Source of the DNA: Lishizhenia sp965656535
GTDB taxonomy: Bacteria > Bacteroidota > Bacteroidia > Flavobacteriales_D > Crocinitomicaceae
NCBI GenBank assembly: GCA_965656535.1
Contig: CBFHKX010000001.1
Coordinates: forward strand, 372,001-436,000
Direction: 5' to 3'
Length of the DNA stretch: 64,000 nt
Positions 1 through 8,439 of the stretch are shown piece by piece. The position numbers and the translations under genes are program-made. Under the pieces are notes generated by a model. That model was not told where the DNA came from. It did not search any database and was given only the letters and a program-made list of their open reading frames with translations. Position 1 is the first letter of the stretch. Each line of letters opens with the position of its first letter.

Positions 1-1
1 A

Positions 2-901
2 GGAGGTTTTAATTTAATTGCTGCCGGATTAACACCCTTAACTACATATTATGTTGTGGTTAACGGTGCGATGGGAGCAAGCAGTAATGCAGAATGTATC
101 TTTGATATTGCAGTTAATGGAGCAGGAATTGAAGAAAATAATACATCCATAGTCATTTCAGCTTCATCAACAGATTTATGTAAAGGAGAGCAAGTTACCC
201 TTACGGCAAATCTTTTAAATTGTAGTAATCAACAAGCTATAAACTGGTTTGTAAACGGACTTCAAATTGGAAGCACAACTTCTACCACTTTTGTAACTAG
301 TGCGCTATCGAATGGTGATGTAGTAACTGCAAACGTTACGTGTTTTAATCCTTGTAATCAAACTTTCACCAGTAATGCAATACCCTTTACGGTTACAGAT
401 TTTTTAGTAGATGCCGGACCCGATTTTGAGATAGATGCGGGCGAAAGTGTTCAACTGCAAGGTACAACAACAGAGTCTATTATAGAATGGCAACCTGCTA
501 TTTTTATGAGTAACCCTTTTGTGATTAATCCAGTGGTAAGTCCACCAACAGATATTGAATACTATTTAACCGTTTCTAACGGAACATGTACCATTCAAGA
601 TATTTGTAAAATTAAAGTTAAAGAAGCTATAACTATTCCAAACACGTTTTCTCCAAACAATGATGGATCAAATGATACTTGGGAGATATTAGGAATTGAA
701 AAGTATCCTAATTGTTTGGTACAAGTTTTTAATAGATGGGGACAAGAAGTTTTTAAAACAACAGGTTACAGCTTAAACAAACGTTGGGATGGCACAAATA
801 AAGGAAAACCACTTGCTTCTTCTTCTTATTTCTATGTGATTGATTTGAGGGTAGATGAATTTCCAGAACCATTTAAAGGGTATGTATCAATAATAAGATG
901 A
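2..901 (+). CDS. T9SS type B cargo protein, C-terminal part (5' truncated by window edge)
   Basis: The frame is open to the first base of the window, so this is the last 299 codons of a longer gene and the GTG at 56 is not a real start. The last ~85 residues form the gliding-motility-associated C-terminal domain (type B T9SS sorting signal): an FSPNNDGSNDTW segment near residue 215, then NRWGQEVF and a closing YVSIIR strand. The upstream part looks like repeated Ig/PKD-type beta domains with Cys pairs. By family knowledge such proteins are exported by T9SS to the surface or medium. The stop overlaps the next start as ATGA, and that next gene is the PorP/SprF-type partner usually found beside type B cargo. 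The ligand or adhesin role cannot be told from this fragment. Confidence 0.85.
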   Translation, partial: GGFNLIAAGLTPLTTYYVVVNGAMGASSNAECIFDIAVNGAGIEENNTSIVISASSTDLCKGEQVTLTANLLNCSNQQAINWFVNGLQIGSTTSTTFVTSALSNGDVVTANVTCFNPCNQTFTSNAIPFTVTDFLVDAGPDFEIDAGESVQLQGTTTESIIEWQPAIFMSNPFVINPVVSPPTDIEYYLTVSNGTCTIQDICKIKVKEAITIPNTFSPNNDGSNDTWEILGIEKYPNCLVQVFNRWGQEVFKTTGYSLNKRWDGTNKGKPLASSSYFYVIDLRVDEFPEPFKGYVSIIR

Positions 902-1830
902 GGTATTGTTTGCTCTTCATATTAGCGCTTTTAAGTTGCCAATTTTCTTCTGCGCAGCAAGTTCCGCAATTTAGTTTGTGGTCGCAAAACAGTTATTTAG
1001 TTAACCCTGCGGTTACAGGAATAAAAAAAGTGTTTGATTTTAAAACGGGATATCGTTTTCAGTACGCAGGGATAGATGGAGCTCCGCAAACAGGATATCT
1101 TTCTGCTCATGGCGAAATTAAAAACAGAAAAGCAGGATACTTGGCGCCCTATCACGGTGTTGGAGGAAAAGTGCAAAGAGATGTATTTGGCGGGTTTACT
1201 AACTTTAGTGTACATGCAACGTATGCTTTTCACATACCACTTAGTAAAGATGAAACTTTAAGTTTTGGAACGGCGGTTGGCGCACAACAAATCGGATTTG
1301 ATCAAATAAATGCAAGTACTATAGATCCAGATATTGCTATTGCAACTAATGTCTCGGAGTTTTTATTCCCAAATATATCTTTTGGAGCCTGGTATGCAAC
1401 ATCTTTTTTTTATGTTGGAGCGAACTTGGATCAACTTACGCGAAGTAAATGGACAGAAATTGGGTATGATGGCAGATTCTTATTACACGGAACCTTAACT
1501 GGAGGTATTAAGCATACAAATGATAAAGACATTACATTTTTACCTAAAGTAATGCTACGTTTGGGCCCAAATGCACCTTTTAATATTGAAGCACAAGCCT
1601 TATTTGATTTTCAGAACAAGTTTTTATTAGGGTTAGGATATAGAAACACAGATGCCTTAATTGGTATTTTTAAAGTAAATATTCAAGACAATTTAAAAAT
1701 GGCGTATAGTTATGATTTTAACCTCTCAGAATTAAGAGGAGGTAACTTTGGAGGCCATGAATTAATGATAGGCTTTACTGCAGGCAAAAATAAGTTCGTA
1801 GCACAAGATGATGTACCAGTTTTTGAGTAA
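898..1830 (+). CDS. PorP/SprF-family type IX secretion outer-membrane protein
   Basis: This 310-aa protein has a signal peptide ending in SSAQQ, followed by the PorP/SprF start pattern (PQFSLWSQNSYLVNPAVTG) and alternating beta strands ending in a GGHELMIGF region. The family forms outer-membrane barrels that assist export or surface retention of type B cargo. It overlaps the upstream cargo gene by 4 bp (ATGA), so the two are translationally coupled and probably work as a pair. Length is typical. No specific substrate other than the neighbour can be inferred. Confidence 0.85.
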   Translation: MRYCLLFILALLSCQFSSAQQVPQFSLWSQNSYLVNPAVTGIKKVFDFKTGYRFQYAGIDGAPQTGYLSAHGEIKNRKAGYLAPYHGVGGKVQRDVFGGFTNFSVHATYAFHIPLSKDETLSFGTAVGAQQIGFDQINASTIDPDIAIATNVSEFLFPNISFGAWYATSFFYVGANLDQLTRSKWTEIGYDGRFLLHGTLTGGIKHTNDKDITFLPKVMLRLGPNAPFNIEAQALFDFQNKFLLGLGYRNTDALIGIFKVNIQDNLKMAYSYDFNLSELRGGNFGGHELMIGFTAGKNKFVAQDDVPVFE

Positions 1831-1856
1831 TACAATTATAGTTTTATTCAAACTTA

Positions 1857-2750
1857 TTATTGACCATTCCTAAACGCATCATTCTTTTTCTTTTCTGCGT
1901 CATTTGTTTCTACTGCCGGACACCTATTTGGATCTTTCTTAAATAGCCAAACTAACTTCAGTTTGAACATAGCCGGCATATATTTAGAAGAAAACCATTC
2001 CATAGTTGGGTTTCCACCTCTAAACTCGTATACTTCAAAAACAGGAATTCTAAAACCAGGTATCACAAAAAATCCTTCTCTTGGTTTAAAACCAAAACCA
2101 AAATCATAATTAATTTGAGCTACAAGATTATTTTGAAAAAACGGTGAAATATCTGCATTTTCAATAACAATTCCGTTATATTCTTGGTTTCCGCCTGCAA
2201 TTCCATAATCTAAGTTTACCCCGATTGCGTTATCCAAAAAAGTACGTGGGTTTAATTGAAAAACACTGTGCATTCCAAATCTACCATATGCATATCCGTT
2301 AGAAAAACTTCCGTTTCCTTCTTCGATTGTTCCGCCGTTGTCGGTATACTCTACTGTAGAAGTTTGTTTTCCGCCAAACTGTTTATAACCAATTCCCCAA
2401 TCGTAATATTGCGGAAATTTTCTTGGTCGTTTTGTAATATGCACCATACCAACCTCTGCAAACACACCTAAATTTCCGGTTGGGTTTAAGGTATAATCTA
2501 CTGGTCGGGTTTCGTTTGTGGTTTGAATTGTGGATTCTCCTGTGTTGGTAAATAGATAGGTTGGCCCAAATTGGATTTGAACTCCATGTCTAGAGTTAGG
2601 TCCGGTTACCCATCTATACAACGGTTGTTGTAATCGTTGATTACCATAAAACTGTTTTCTTTTCTTTTTAGGCTTGTACATTTGTGTATAGCCCTCAAAG
2701 CTGGTGAAAAGAAAACTAAGCGTTACAAGAGAAATTATCCAAATTTTCAT
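1857..2750 (-). CDS. Hypothetical outer-membrane beta-barrel-like protein at the end of the kyn operon
   Basis: This is a 297-aa protein with a signal peptide ending around YTQ, then many aromatic-rich alternating strands with Gly turns (GVQIQFGPTYLF, YYDWGIGYKQFGG, INYDFGFGF, FKLKLVWLF) that suggest an outer-membrane barrel. I do not recognise a named family. Its ATG overlaps the kmo stop by 4 bp (2747-2750), so it is the last gene of the kynU-kmo transcript. A role in kynurenine metabolism is only implied by that coupling. The tail is Lys/Asp-rich and probably unstructured. Confidence 0.6.
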   Translation of the reverse strand: MKIWIISLVTLSFLFTSFEGYTQMYKPKKKRKQFYGNQRLQQPLYRWVTGPNSRHGVQIQFGPTYLFTNTGESTIQTTNETRPVDYTLNPTGNLGVFAEVGMVHITKRPRKFPQYYDWGIGYKQFGGKQTSTVEYTDNGGTIEEGNGSFSNGYAYGRFGMHSVFQLNPRTFLDNAIGVNLDYGIAGGNQEYNGIVIENADISPFFQNNLVAQINYDFGFGFKPREGFFVIPGFRIPVFEVYEFRGGNPTMEWFSSKYMPAMFKLKLVWLFKKDPNRCPAVETNDAEKKKNDAFRNGQ

Positions 2751-4084
2751 CCTACATAAGTTAATAATTGTTCAATTACTTCTTGGTCATCCCAACGGTC
2801 GTAAATATTATCCATACTCATTATTTTATCCATTATTGCACGTTGTTCATTTCCTTTATTTAGAGCATCGCTGTAACGGATATGACTAAAGGTAACTTGA
2901 CTGTATAACGGCATCCATTTATTTGGGTACAGGGTACTAAACTTTTTCTCAATTTTTTTTCTGAGTAAGAAATCAGGATCTCCGGATAGATCTCTCATTT
3001 CTATATAATTATATAACGCTAAATTTGCAATTGCATCGCCGTCAGGTTTTCTTAGTTTACTAAACTCTTCAAACAATACATCCCAATTTGCATTTGTACG
3101 TTCGTATAAGTCGTTAAAAACGCTGCAGTCTTCAAATCCAGAATTCATTCCTTGTCCGTAAAAAGGTACGATTGCGTGTGATGCATCTCCCATTAGCAGC
3201 ACTTTATCTTCATAATTCCATGGAAAGCAACGAACGGTAACTAGTGTTGATGTTGGGTTATCAAAATAATCGGTTAATAAATCTGGCATTAAAGCAATAG
3301 AGTCTGGAAATGTTTTTTCAAAGAAATCAGCAACGTCGTCTTTGGTTTGAATAGAAGCGAAAGACGTTGGTCCCTCCATAGGAAAAAACAACGTACAAGT
3401 AAAACTACCATCTAAGTTAGGCAGCGCTATCATCATAAATTCTCCTCTAGGCCAAATGTGCAAACAGTTTTTGTCCATTTTATGCGTGCCATCTGGGTTT
3501 GCAGGAATTTCTAATTCTTTGTATCCGTGCGAAAGATAGTCTTGCGAGTAGTTGAACATAGGTGTTTTTTGTAAACGTGTTCTAACCGCAGAAAATGCTC
3601 CATCTGTACCAAAAATTTGGTTGTAATTGTATTCGTTTCTTTCTTTGGTTTCTGTATTTTTAAACTTTAAGGTGTTCGATTTCAGGTCAATGTCTTCACA
3701 TTTTTCATTAAACCGATAGGTTATATTGTCATATTCAGAAGCAAGATTCATTAGCCTCTGGTTTAAACCACCTCTAGAAACAGAATAAATTGCCTGATCT
3801 TCTTTTCCGTAAGGCATATAAGTAAGGTTACCTTCAATGTCGTGCATTTTTCTTCCGTACATTGGTATGGCCATCTCTTTGATTTCATTTGCAATACCTG
3901 CTAATTCTAGTGCTTTAAATCCTCTATCAGAAAGCGAAAGGTTTATAGATCTACCACCTATTAAATTAGCTTTTCGCAAATCAGGCCTGCGTTCAAACAC
4001 ATCAACTTGATAGCCTTTTTTTGCCATTAAAATTGCTTGTAAACTGCCTACAAGTCCTGCTCCTACTATTCCTATTTTTTTCAT
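2747..4084 (-). CDS. kmo: Kynurenine 3-monooxygenase
   Basis: This FAD-dependent aromatic hydroxylase converts L-kynurenine to 3-hydroxykynurenine with NADPH and O2. The 445-aa protein has the dinucleotide-binding GAGLVG at residues 8-13 with the acidic ERRP at the end of the second strand, the GTDG motif at 159-162, and the second FAD motif GDASHAIVPFYGQG starting at 299. Length fits bacterial KMO, without the C-terminal membrane anchor of mitochondrial forms. It lies downstream of kynU and a small membrane protein, with a 66-bp gap, and overlaps the next gene by 4 bp. Together with KynU and the tryptophan dioxygenase at 56 kb it gives the path to 3-hydroxyanthranilate. Confidence 0.95.
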   Translation of the reverse strand: MKKIGIVGAGLVGSLQAILMAKKGYQVDVFERRPDLRKANLIGGRSINLSLSDRGFKALELAGIANEIKEMAIPMYGRKMHDIEGNLTYMPYGKEDQAIYSVSRGGLNQRLMNLASEYDNITYRFNEKCEDIDLKSNTLKFKNTETKERNEYNYNQIFGTDGAFSAVRTRLQKTPMFNYSQDYLSHGYKELEIPANPDGTHKMDKNCLHIWPRGEFMMIALPNLDGSFTCTLFFPMEGPTSFASIQTKDDVADFFEKTFPDSIALMPDLLTDYFDNPTSTLVTVRCFPWNYEDKVLLMGDASHAIVPFYGQGMNSGFEDCSVFNDLYERTNANWDVLFEEFSKLRKPDGDAIANLALYNYIEMRDLSGDPDFLLRKKIEKKFSTLYPNKWMPLYSQVTFSHIRYSDALNKGNEQRAIMDKIMSMDNIYDRWDDQEVIEQLLTYVG

Positions 4085-4098
4085 TTAATATCTATTTT

Positions 4099-4116
4099 CA
4101 ACCACTCTGCTGGTTG
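4099..4116 (-). other. Short hairpin in the gap before kmo
   Basis: A perfect 6-bp inverted repeat (CAACCA, 6-nt loop, TGGTTG) sits in the 66-bp gap between the small membrane protein and kmo. It has no T-run, so it is not a terminator; it could tune translation or mRNA processing. Confidence 0.3.
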
Positions 4117-4150
4117 TTCAATTTCGCGTTTCAATTAAAAGCCCTTTCAA

Positions 4151-4360
4151 TTAGCCCTTCCACTTGTTGCTATATCTTGCCCGTGTAATTTCGCTCTCTT
4201 TTCTACTGTTTTGTTTTCTTTTGTGCCAAAGCATCATTAACCTCCACATTACAATTCCAAGAATCAAAATGGTAATCGCTTGCATGATTAATTCAATATA
4301 TTCTGCTTCGTTATTGATAGCACCAGAAAAGCGACTCTGAATTAATGTTTGAAGTTCCAT
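4151..4360 (-). CDS. Small single-pass membrane protein between kynU and kmo
   Basis: This 69-aa protein has one hydrophobic segment (about residues 28-46, AITILILGIVMWRLMMLW) followed by a strongly basic tail (HKRKQNSRKE), so the C-terminus is probably cytoplasmic by the positive-inside rule. Its ATG shares one base with the kynU stop (TAATG), showing tight translational coupling. I do not recognise a family. The coupling makes it more likely to be real than a chance ORF. It might anchor or modulate a kynurenine enzyme, but that is inference from position only. Confidence 0.6.
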   Translation of the reverse strand: MELQTLIQSRFSGAINNEAEYIELIMQAITILILGIVMWRLMMLWHKRKQNSRKESEITRARYSNKWKG

Positions 4361-5634
4361 TATTGTATACTTTCTTCTAATATTTTACCAAAGCGATATA
4401 CATCTTCAAAAGAGTTATAAAATGGAGCAGGAGCAACACGAATTACGTTTGGTTCTCGCCAATCAGCAATTACACCTTTTTCTGTCATTGCATCGAAAAG
4501 CGCTTTTCCTTGTCCATGCGCTAATATAGACAATTGTGCACCGCGCTTTGTTTTGTCTTTAGGCGTTATGATTTCGAACGTAGCGTTTTTATTTCTCTCG
4601 GAAACATCGTTGATAATAAACTCTAAGTAAGCCGTTAAGTCGTCGCGTTTAGCACATAAGCTTTCCATTCCAACTTCTTCAAATAAATCTAAAGAAGCTA
4701 AGTGAGCAGCCATTCCAAGAACAGGTGCATTACTTAATTGCCAACCTTCTGCACCTTTCATAGGGTTAAAACCAGGCTCCATTAAAAAACGTGTTTCTTT
4801 ATCGTAACCCCACCAACCTGCAAACCTGGGAAGTTCGGGTTTGTATTCGTGTTTTTCGTGTACAAACATTCCGGAAACACCACCTGGTGAAGAGTTCATG
4901 TATTTATACGTACACCAAGCAGCAAAATCAACTCCCCAATCGTGTAATTTTAAATGAATATTTCCGGCTGCATGGGCTAAATCAAACCCAGCTATAGCTC
5001 CAACGGCATGTGCTTTTTCTGTTATGGTTTTCATGTCAAATAACTGACCTGTGTAATAATTTACTCCACCAATCATAACTAAAGCAAGCTCATTACCTAA
5101 TTCTTCAATTTTGGCGTAAATGTCTTCTTCGTCAATTAGATGCTCACCTTCTCTTGGAGCGATTTCAACTATATCTGTTTTTGGGTCTAAACCATGAAAT
5201 TTAACCTGAGATTCTAATGCGTATTGGTCAGACGGAAATGCTTTTGCTTCGCATAAGATTTTAGTTCTTTTACCCTCCGGTTTGTAAAAACTTACCATAA
5301 GTAAATGCAAATTGGTAGTTAACGAGTGTGTAACCACAACTTCTTTTGGAAGAGCTCCTACTACATTGGCAGCTTTCTCAGTTAAAAATTCATGATATTC
5401 AAACCAAGGCTTTTCTGCTAAAAAATGACCTTCAACTCCGTACTTTGCCCAAGCATTTAATTCTTCTTGGATATAAGATTGCACAGATTTAGGTTGCAGT
5501 CCTAAAGAGTTCCCTGTAAAATAAACTACATTTTCTGTGAATGTGGGAAGGTAAAATTTCTCACGATATAGTTTTAGTAAATCTTGATTGTCTTTTTCTT
5601 TAGCAAAAGAAAGTTCGTTTTTATATGCTTGCAT
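4360..5634 (-). CDS. kynU: Kynureninase
   Basis: This PLP enzyme cleaves kynurenine or 3-hydroxykynurenine to anthranilate or 3-hydroxyanthranilate plus alanine. The 424-aa protein has YFTGNSLGL near residue 39, the cofactor-pocket FDLAHAAGN (Asp218), and the Schiff-base lysine in CTYKYMNSSPGG (Lys244), matching the family. Length is normal. It is the first gene of the minus-strand cluster kynU-small membrane protein-kmo-OMP. The start at 5634 is preceded by AT-rich DNA containing a weak -7-like TATCTTGG, so a promoter within about 60 bp is plausible. Confidence 0.95.
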   Translation of the reverse strand: MQAYKNELSFAKEKDNQDLLKLYREKFYLPTFTENVVYFTGNSLGLQPKSVQSYIQEELNAWAKYGVEGHFLAEKPWFEYHEFLTEKAANVVGALPKEVVVTHSLTTNLHLLMVSFYKPEGKRTKILCEAKAFPSDQYALESQVKFHGLDPKTDIVEIAPREGEHLIDEEDIYAKIEELGNELALVMIGGVNYYTGQLFDMKTITEKAHAVGAIAGFDLAHAAGNIHLKLHDWGVDFAAWCTYKYMNSSPGGVSGMFVHEKHEYKPELPRFAGWWGYDKETRFLMEPGFNPMKGAEGWQLSNAPVLGMAAHLASLDLFEEVGMESLCAKRDDLTAYLEFIINDVSERNKNATFEIITPKDKTKRGAQLSILAHGQGKALFDAMTEKGVIADWREPNVIRVAPAPFYNSFEDVYRFGKILEESIQ

Positions 5635-5816
5635 GTCTAATTCTATTCTAAAGATGCCAAGATAATTAGAAAAACTGTTTTAATTAAAATTCAACCATGA
5701 AAATAGCCAGAAAGAACTTAATTTAAAATCAATATACAAATCGTTAAACAAGTATATTTTCAATCCAAATATCACAGAATTATCTTTCAAATCCTTAAAA
5801 TTTTGGGTTTAAGTAC

Positions 5817-5824
5817 TAACTTTG
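5817..5824 (+). promoter_or_regulatory. -7 promoter element for hemL-dxr
   Basis: TAACTTTG matches the Bacteroidota -7 consensus TAnnTTTG and ends 22 bp before the hemL ATG, leaving a short leader. No clear -33 TTTG is seen at the usual spacing. Confidence 0.5.
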
Positions 5825-5846
5825 ACAACAACAAAAAGCAAGGTAA

Positions 5847-7139
5847 ATGAAAAGGTCAAAATCAGAAGGTTTATTTGAATCAGCAAAAAAATATTTTCCA
5901 GGAGGAGTAAACTCTCCCGTTAGGGCATTTAAATCTGTAGAAGGAGCTCCACTTTTTATGAAAAAAGGCGACGGTGCCAAAATTTGGGATGAAGATGACA
6001 ATGAATTTACAGACTTTTGTTGTTCTTGGGGTCCGCTTATCTTAGGTCACAATCACCCAAAAGTATATAAAAGTATAGTTGCTAATTTACAAAACGGATC
6101 CAGTTTTGGAACGCCCACACGATTAGAAAATATTTTAGGTGATTTAGTTCTATCGCGCAATAAGTTTATTGATAAAATTAGATTTTGTAGTTCTGGAACA
6201 GAAGCCGTGATGTCTGGGTTGAGATTGGCTAGAGGTTACTCTGGGAAAAATAAAGTAGTAAAATTTGAAGGGTGCTATCATGGACACGTTGATTCTCTAT
6301 TAGTTAAAGCCGGTTCTGGGCTGGTAACGTTTGGTGAATCTACATCCGCAGGAGTACCAGAAAGCTTTGCAGGAGAAACACTAGTCTTGCCTTTAAATGA
6401 TTTGGATGCATTAAAACAGTGTTTTGAAGAATATGCACACGATATTGCCTGTGTAATAATTGAACCTATACCAGCAAATAATGGGTTGTTGCTGCAAGAT
6501 AAAGCGTTTCTTACAGCTTTAAGAGAAATGTGCACGGAATACAATATTTTACTGTTTTTTGATGAAGTTATTTCTGGATTTAGAGTTGCTTTTTCTGGTG
6601 CAGCGGAATACTATGATATTGCACCAGATATTATTTCTTACGGAAAAATAATTGGAGGAGGTTTGCCCGTAGGTGCCTACGGTGCAAAAGCAGAAATAAT
6701 GAAATGCGTTTCTCCAGATGGGCCTGTTTATCAGGCGGGTACATTAAGTGGAAATCCCGTTGCGATGGCAGCTGGAATTGCACAATTATCTGAATGTGCA
6801 AAAGAAGGTTTCTACGAAGATCAAGAAAAAAGAACAAAATTCTTTGTTAATACGTTAAACGCTCATGCAAAACAAAAAGGGTATTTATTTGAAGTCTTTA
6901 CAATTGGTTCTGTTTTTTGGTTGGCATTTAGCGATAAATTAGCGATTAGAAGAGCAGATGAAATTGATGGAGACATGACATCATTTAAAGATTTATTCGC
7001 AGCGTTATTAGAAGAAGGAATTTATATAGGGCCGTCTGGCTACGAAGTAGGTTTTATTTCTACAGCACACACTATGGAAATTTTAACAGATGCAGCAGAA
7101 AAGTTCTGCAGAGCAATGGATAAAGCTTTCACAAAATAA
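5847..7139 (+). CDS. hemL: Glutamate-1-semialdehyde 2,1-aminomutase
   Basis: HemL makes 5-aminolevulinate from glutamate-1-semialdehyde in the C5 tetrapyrrole pathway, in the cytoplasm. The 430-aa protein carries the class III aminotransferase fold: FPGGVNSPVRAF near the N-terminus, the SSGTEAVMSGLRLAR cofactor phosphate loop (~115-130), FDEVISGFR (238-246) and the PLP lysine in SYGKIIGGGLP (Lys267). Length and all key motifs are complete. It is followed 6 bp later by dxr, so the two share a transcript although they serve different pathways. Confidence 0.95.
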   Translation: MKRSKSEGLFESAKKYFPGGVNSPVRAFKSVEGAPLFMKKGDGAKIWDEDDNEFTDFCCSWGPLILGHNHPKVYKSIVANLQNGSSFGTPTRLENILGDLVLSRNKFIDKIRFCSSGTEAVMSGLRLARGYSGKNKVVKFEGCYHGHVDSLLVKAGSGLVTFGESTSAGVPESFAGETLVLPLNDLDALKQCFEEYAHDIACVIIEPIPANNGLLLQDKAFLTALREMCTEYNILLFFDEVISGFRVAFSGAAEYYDIAPDIISYGKIIGGGLPVGAYGAKAEIMKCVSPDGPVYQAGTLSGNPVAMAAGIAQLSECAKEGFYEDQEKRTKFFVNTLNAHAKQKGYLFEVFTIGSVFWLAFSDKLAIRRADEIDGDMTSFKDLFAALLEEGIYIGPSGYEVGFISTAHTMEILTDAAEKFCRAMDKAFTK

Positions 7140-7145
7140 AGTAAG

Positions 7146-8303
7146 ATGAGTTCTAAAAAAGGAATTGCTATTCTGGGATCTACAGGATCGATTGGTACGC
7201 AAGCATTAGAGGTGATAGAGTCCTATCCAGACCAATTTGAATTACAAGTTATTACCGCAAATAGAAATGCAGACCTTTTAATTGAACAAGCAAAAAAATA
7301 TAAGCCCAACACCGTTGTAATTGTTGATGAAACACAATACAAAAAGGTAAAAGATGTACTTTGGGAATTAGATATTCATGTTTACGCAGGAGCAGATTCA
7401 CTTGCTCAAGTAGTTGAAATGACAGAAGTACATACTGTATTAACCGCTTTGGTTGGATATGCTGGCTTAAAACCAACGTTAGCAGCAATAGATGCAGGAA
7501 AAACCATTGCTTTAGCTAATAAAGAAACGTTGGTTGTAGCAGGAGAGTTAGTAACGCAACGCGCAAAAGAGAAAGGGGTAAATATTTATCCTGTAGATTC
7601 TGAGCATAGCGCAATTTTCCAATGTTTAGTTGGAGACTTTGAGAATCCTATTGAAAAGATATATTTAACTGCCAGCGGAGGTCCATTTAGAGGATTTACG
7701 TATGAGCAACTTCAAAAAGTAACCAAAGCACAAGCCTTAAAGCACCCGAATTGGGAAATGGGAGCTAAGATTACGATTGATTCTGCTTCGTTAATGAATA
7801 AAGGACTAGAAGTAATAGAAGCCAAATGGTTGTTTAATTTAAGACCAGACCAGATAGATACAATTGTACATCCGCAAAGTATTGTACATAGTTTAGTGCA
7901 GTTCGAAGATGGAAGTATGAAAGCTCAAATGGGGTTGCCAGATATGAAGTTACCGATTCAGTATGCTTTAACTTATCCCAAAAGACTAAAAACAGATTTT
8001 CCGCGATTTAATTTCATGGACTACCCAAACCTTACTTTTGAAAGAGCGGATAGGAAGTTATTTAAGAATTTAGATTTGGCATATCAAGCTATGGACAGGA
8101 TGGGAACAGCTGCCTGTGCATTGAATGCTGCTAACGAAATAGCAGTACAAGCCTTTTTAGATGAAAAAATTAAGTTTCTAGACATCGCAGAAATCAATCA
8201 AAAAACCATGGAAGGACTGGATAATGTGATTGAGCCAAATTATCAAAACTATGTAGAAGTAGATCAGGAAGCACGTAATTTTGCGTCCCAGTTTTGTAAA
8301 TAA
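7146..8303 (+). CDS. dxr: 1-Deoxy-D-xylulose 5-phosphate reductoisomerase
   Basis: Dxr is the second enzyme of the MEP isoprenoid pathway and uses NADPH and a divalent metal. The 385-aa protein has the NADPH motif GSTGSIG (11-17), the metal-site segment DSEHSAIFQ (151-159), and the substrate loop around SGGPFRGF, all as in the family. In many Bacteroidota dxr is followed by the site-2 protease gene rseP; here the next gene is an unrelated secreted protein. The 6-bp gap to hemL indicates cotranscription. Confidence 0.95.
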   Translation: MSSKKGIAILGSTGSIGTQALEVIESYPDQFELQVITANRNADLLIEQAKKYKPNTVVIVDETQYKKVKDVLWELDIHVYAGADSLAQVVEMTEVHTVLTALVGYAGLKPTLAAIDAGKTIALANKETLVVAGELVTQRAKEKGVNIYPVDSEHSAIFQCLVGDFENPIEKIYLTASGGPFRGFTYEQLQKVTKAQALKHPNWEMGAKITIDSASLMNKGLEVIEAKWLFNLRPDQIDTIVHPQSIVHSLVQFEDGSMKAQMGLPDMKLPIQYALTYPKRLKTDFPRFNFMDYPNLTFERADRKLFKNLDLAYQAMDRMGTAACALNAANEIAVQAFLDEKIKFLDIAEINQKTMEGLDNVIEPNYQNYVEVDQEARNFASQFCK

Positions 8304-8388
8304 TAGTCGCTAAGGCTACTTATTCATATACTTGTTATTTTCCGTTTAAATAATTTTATTAAAAAAAGTAAGCAAATAATAGCTTCTC

Positions 8389-8428
8389 CTTCTATTTTAA
8401 TTTATTTTTAAGGTTGAATTAATAGAAG
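8389..8428. promoter_or_regulatory. Inverted repeat in the leader of the T9SS gene
   Basis: A perfect 8-bp inverted repeat (CTTCTATT ... AATAGAAG, 24-nt loop) lies 12-51 bp before the ATG at 8440. It could be an mRNA hairpin or an operator. There is no T-run. Confidence 0.3.
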
Positions 8429-8439
8429 AATAACAAATT

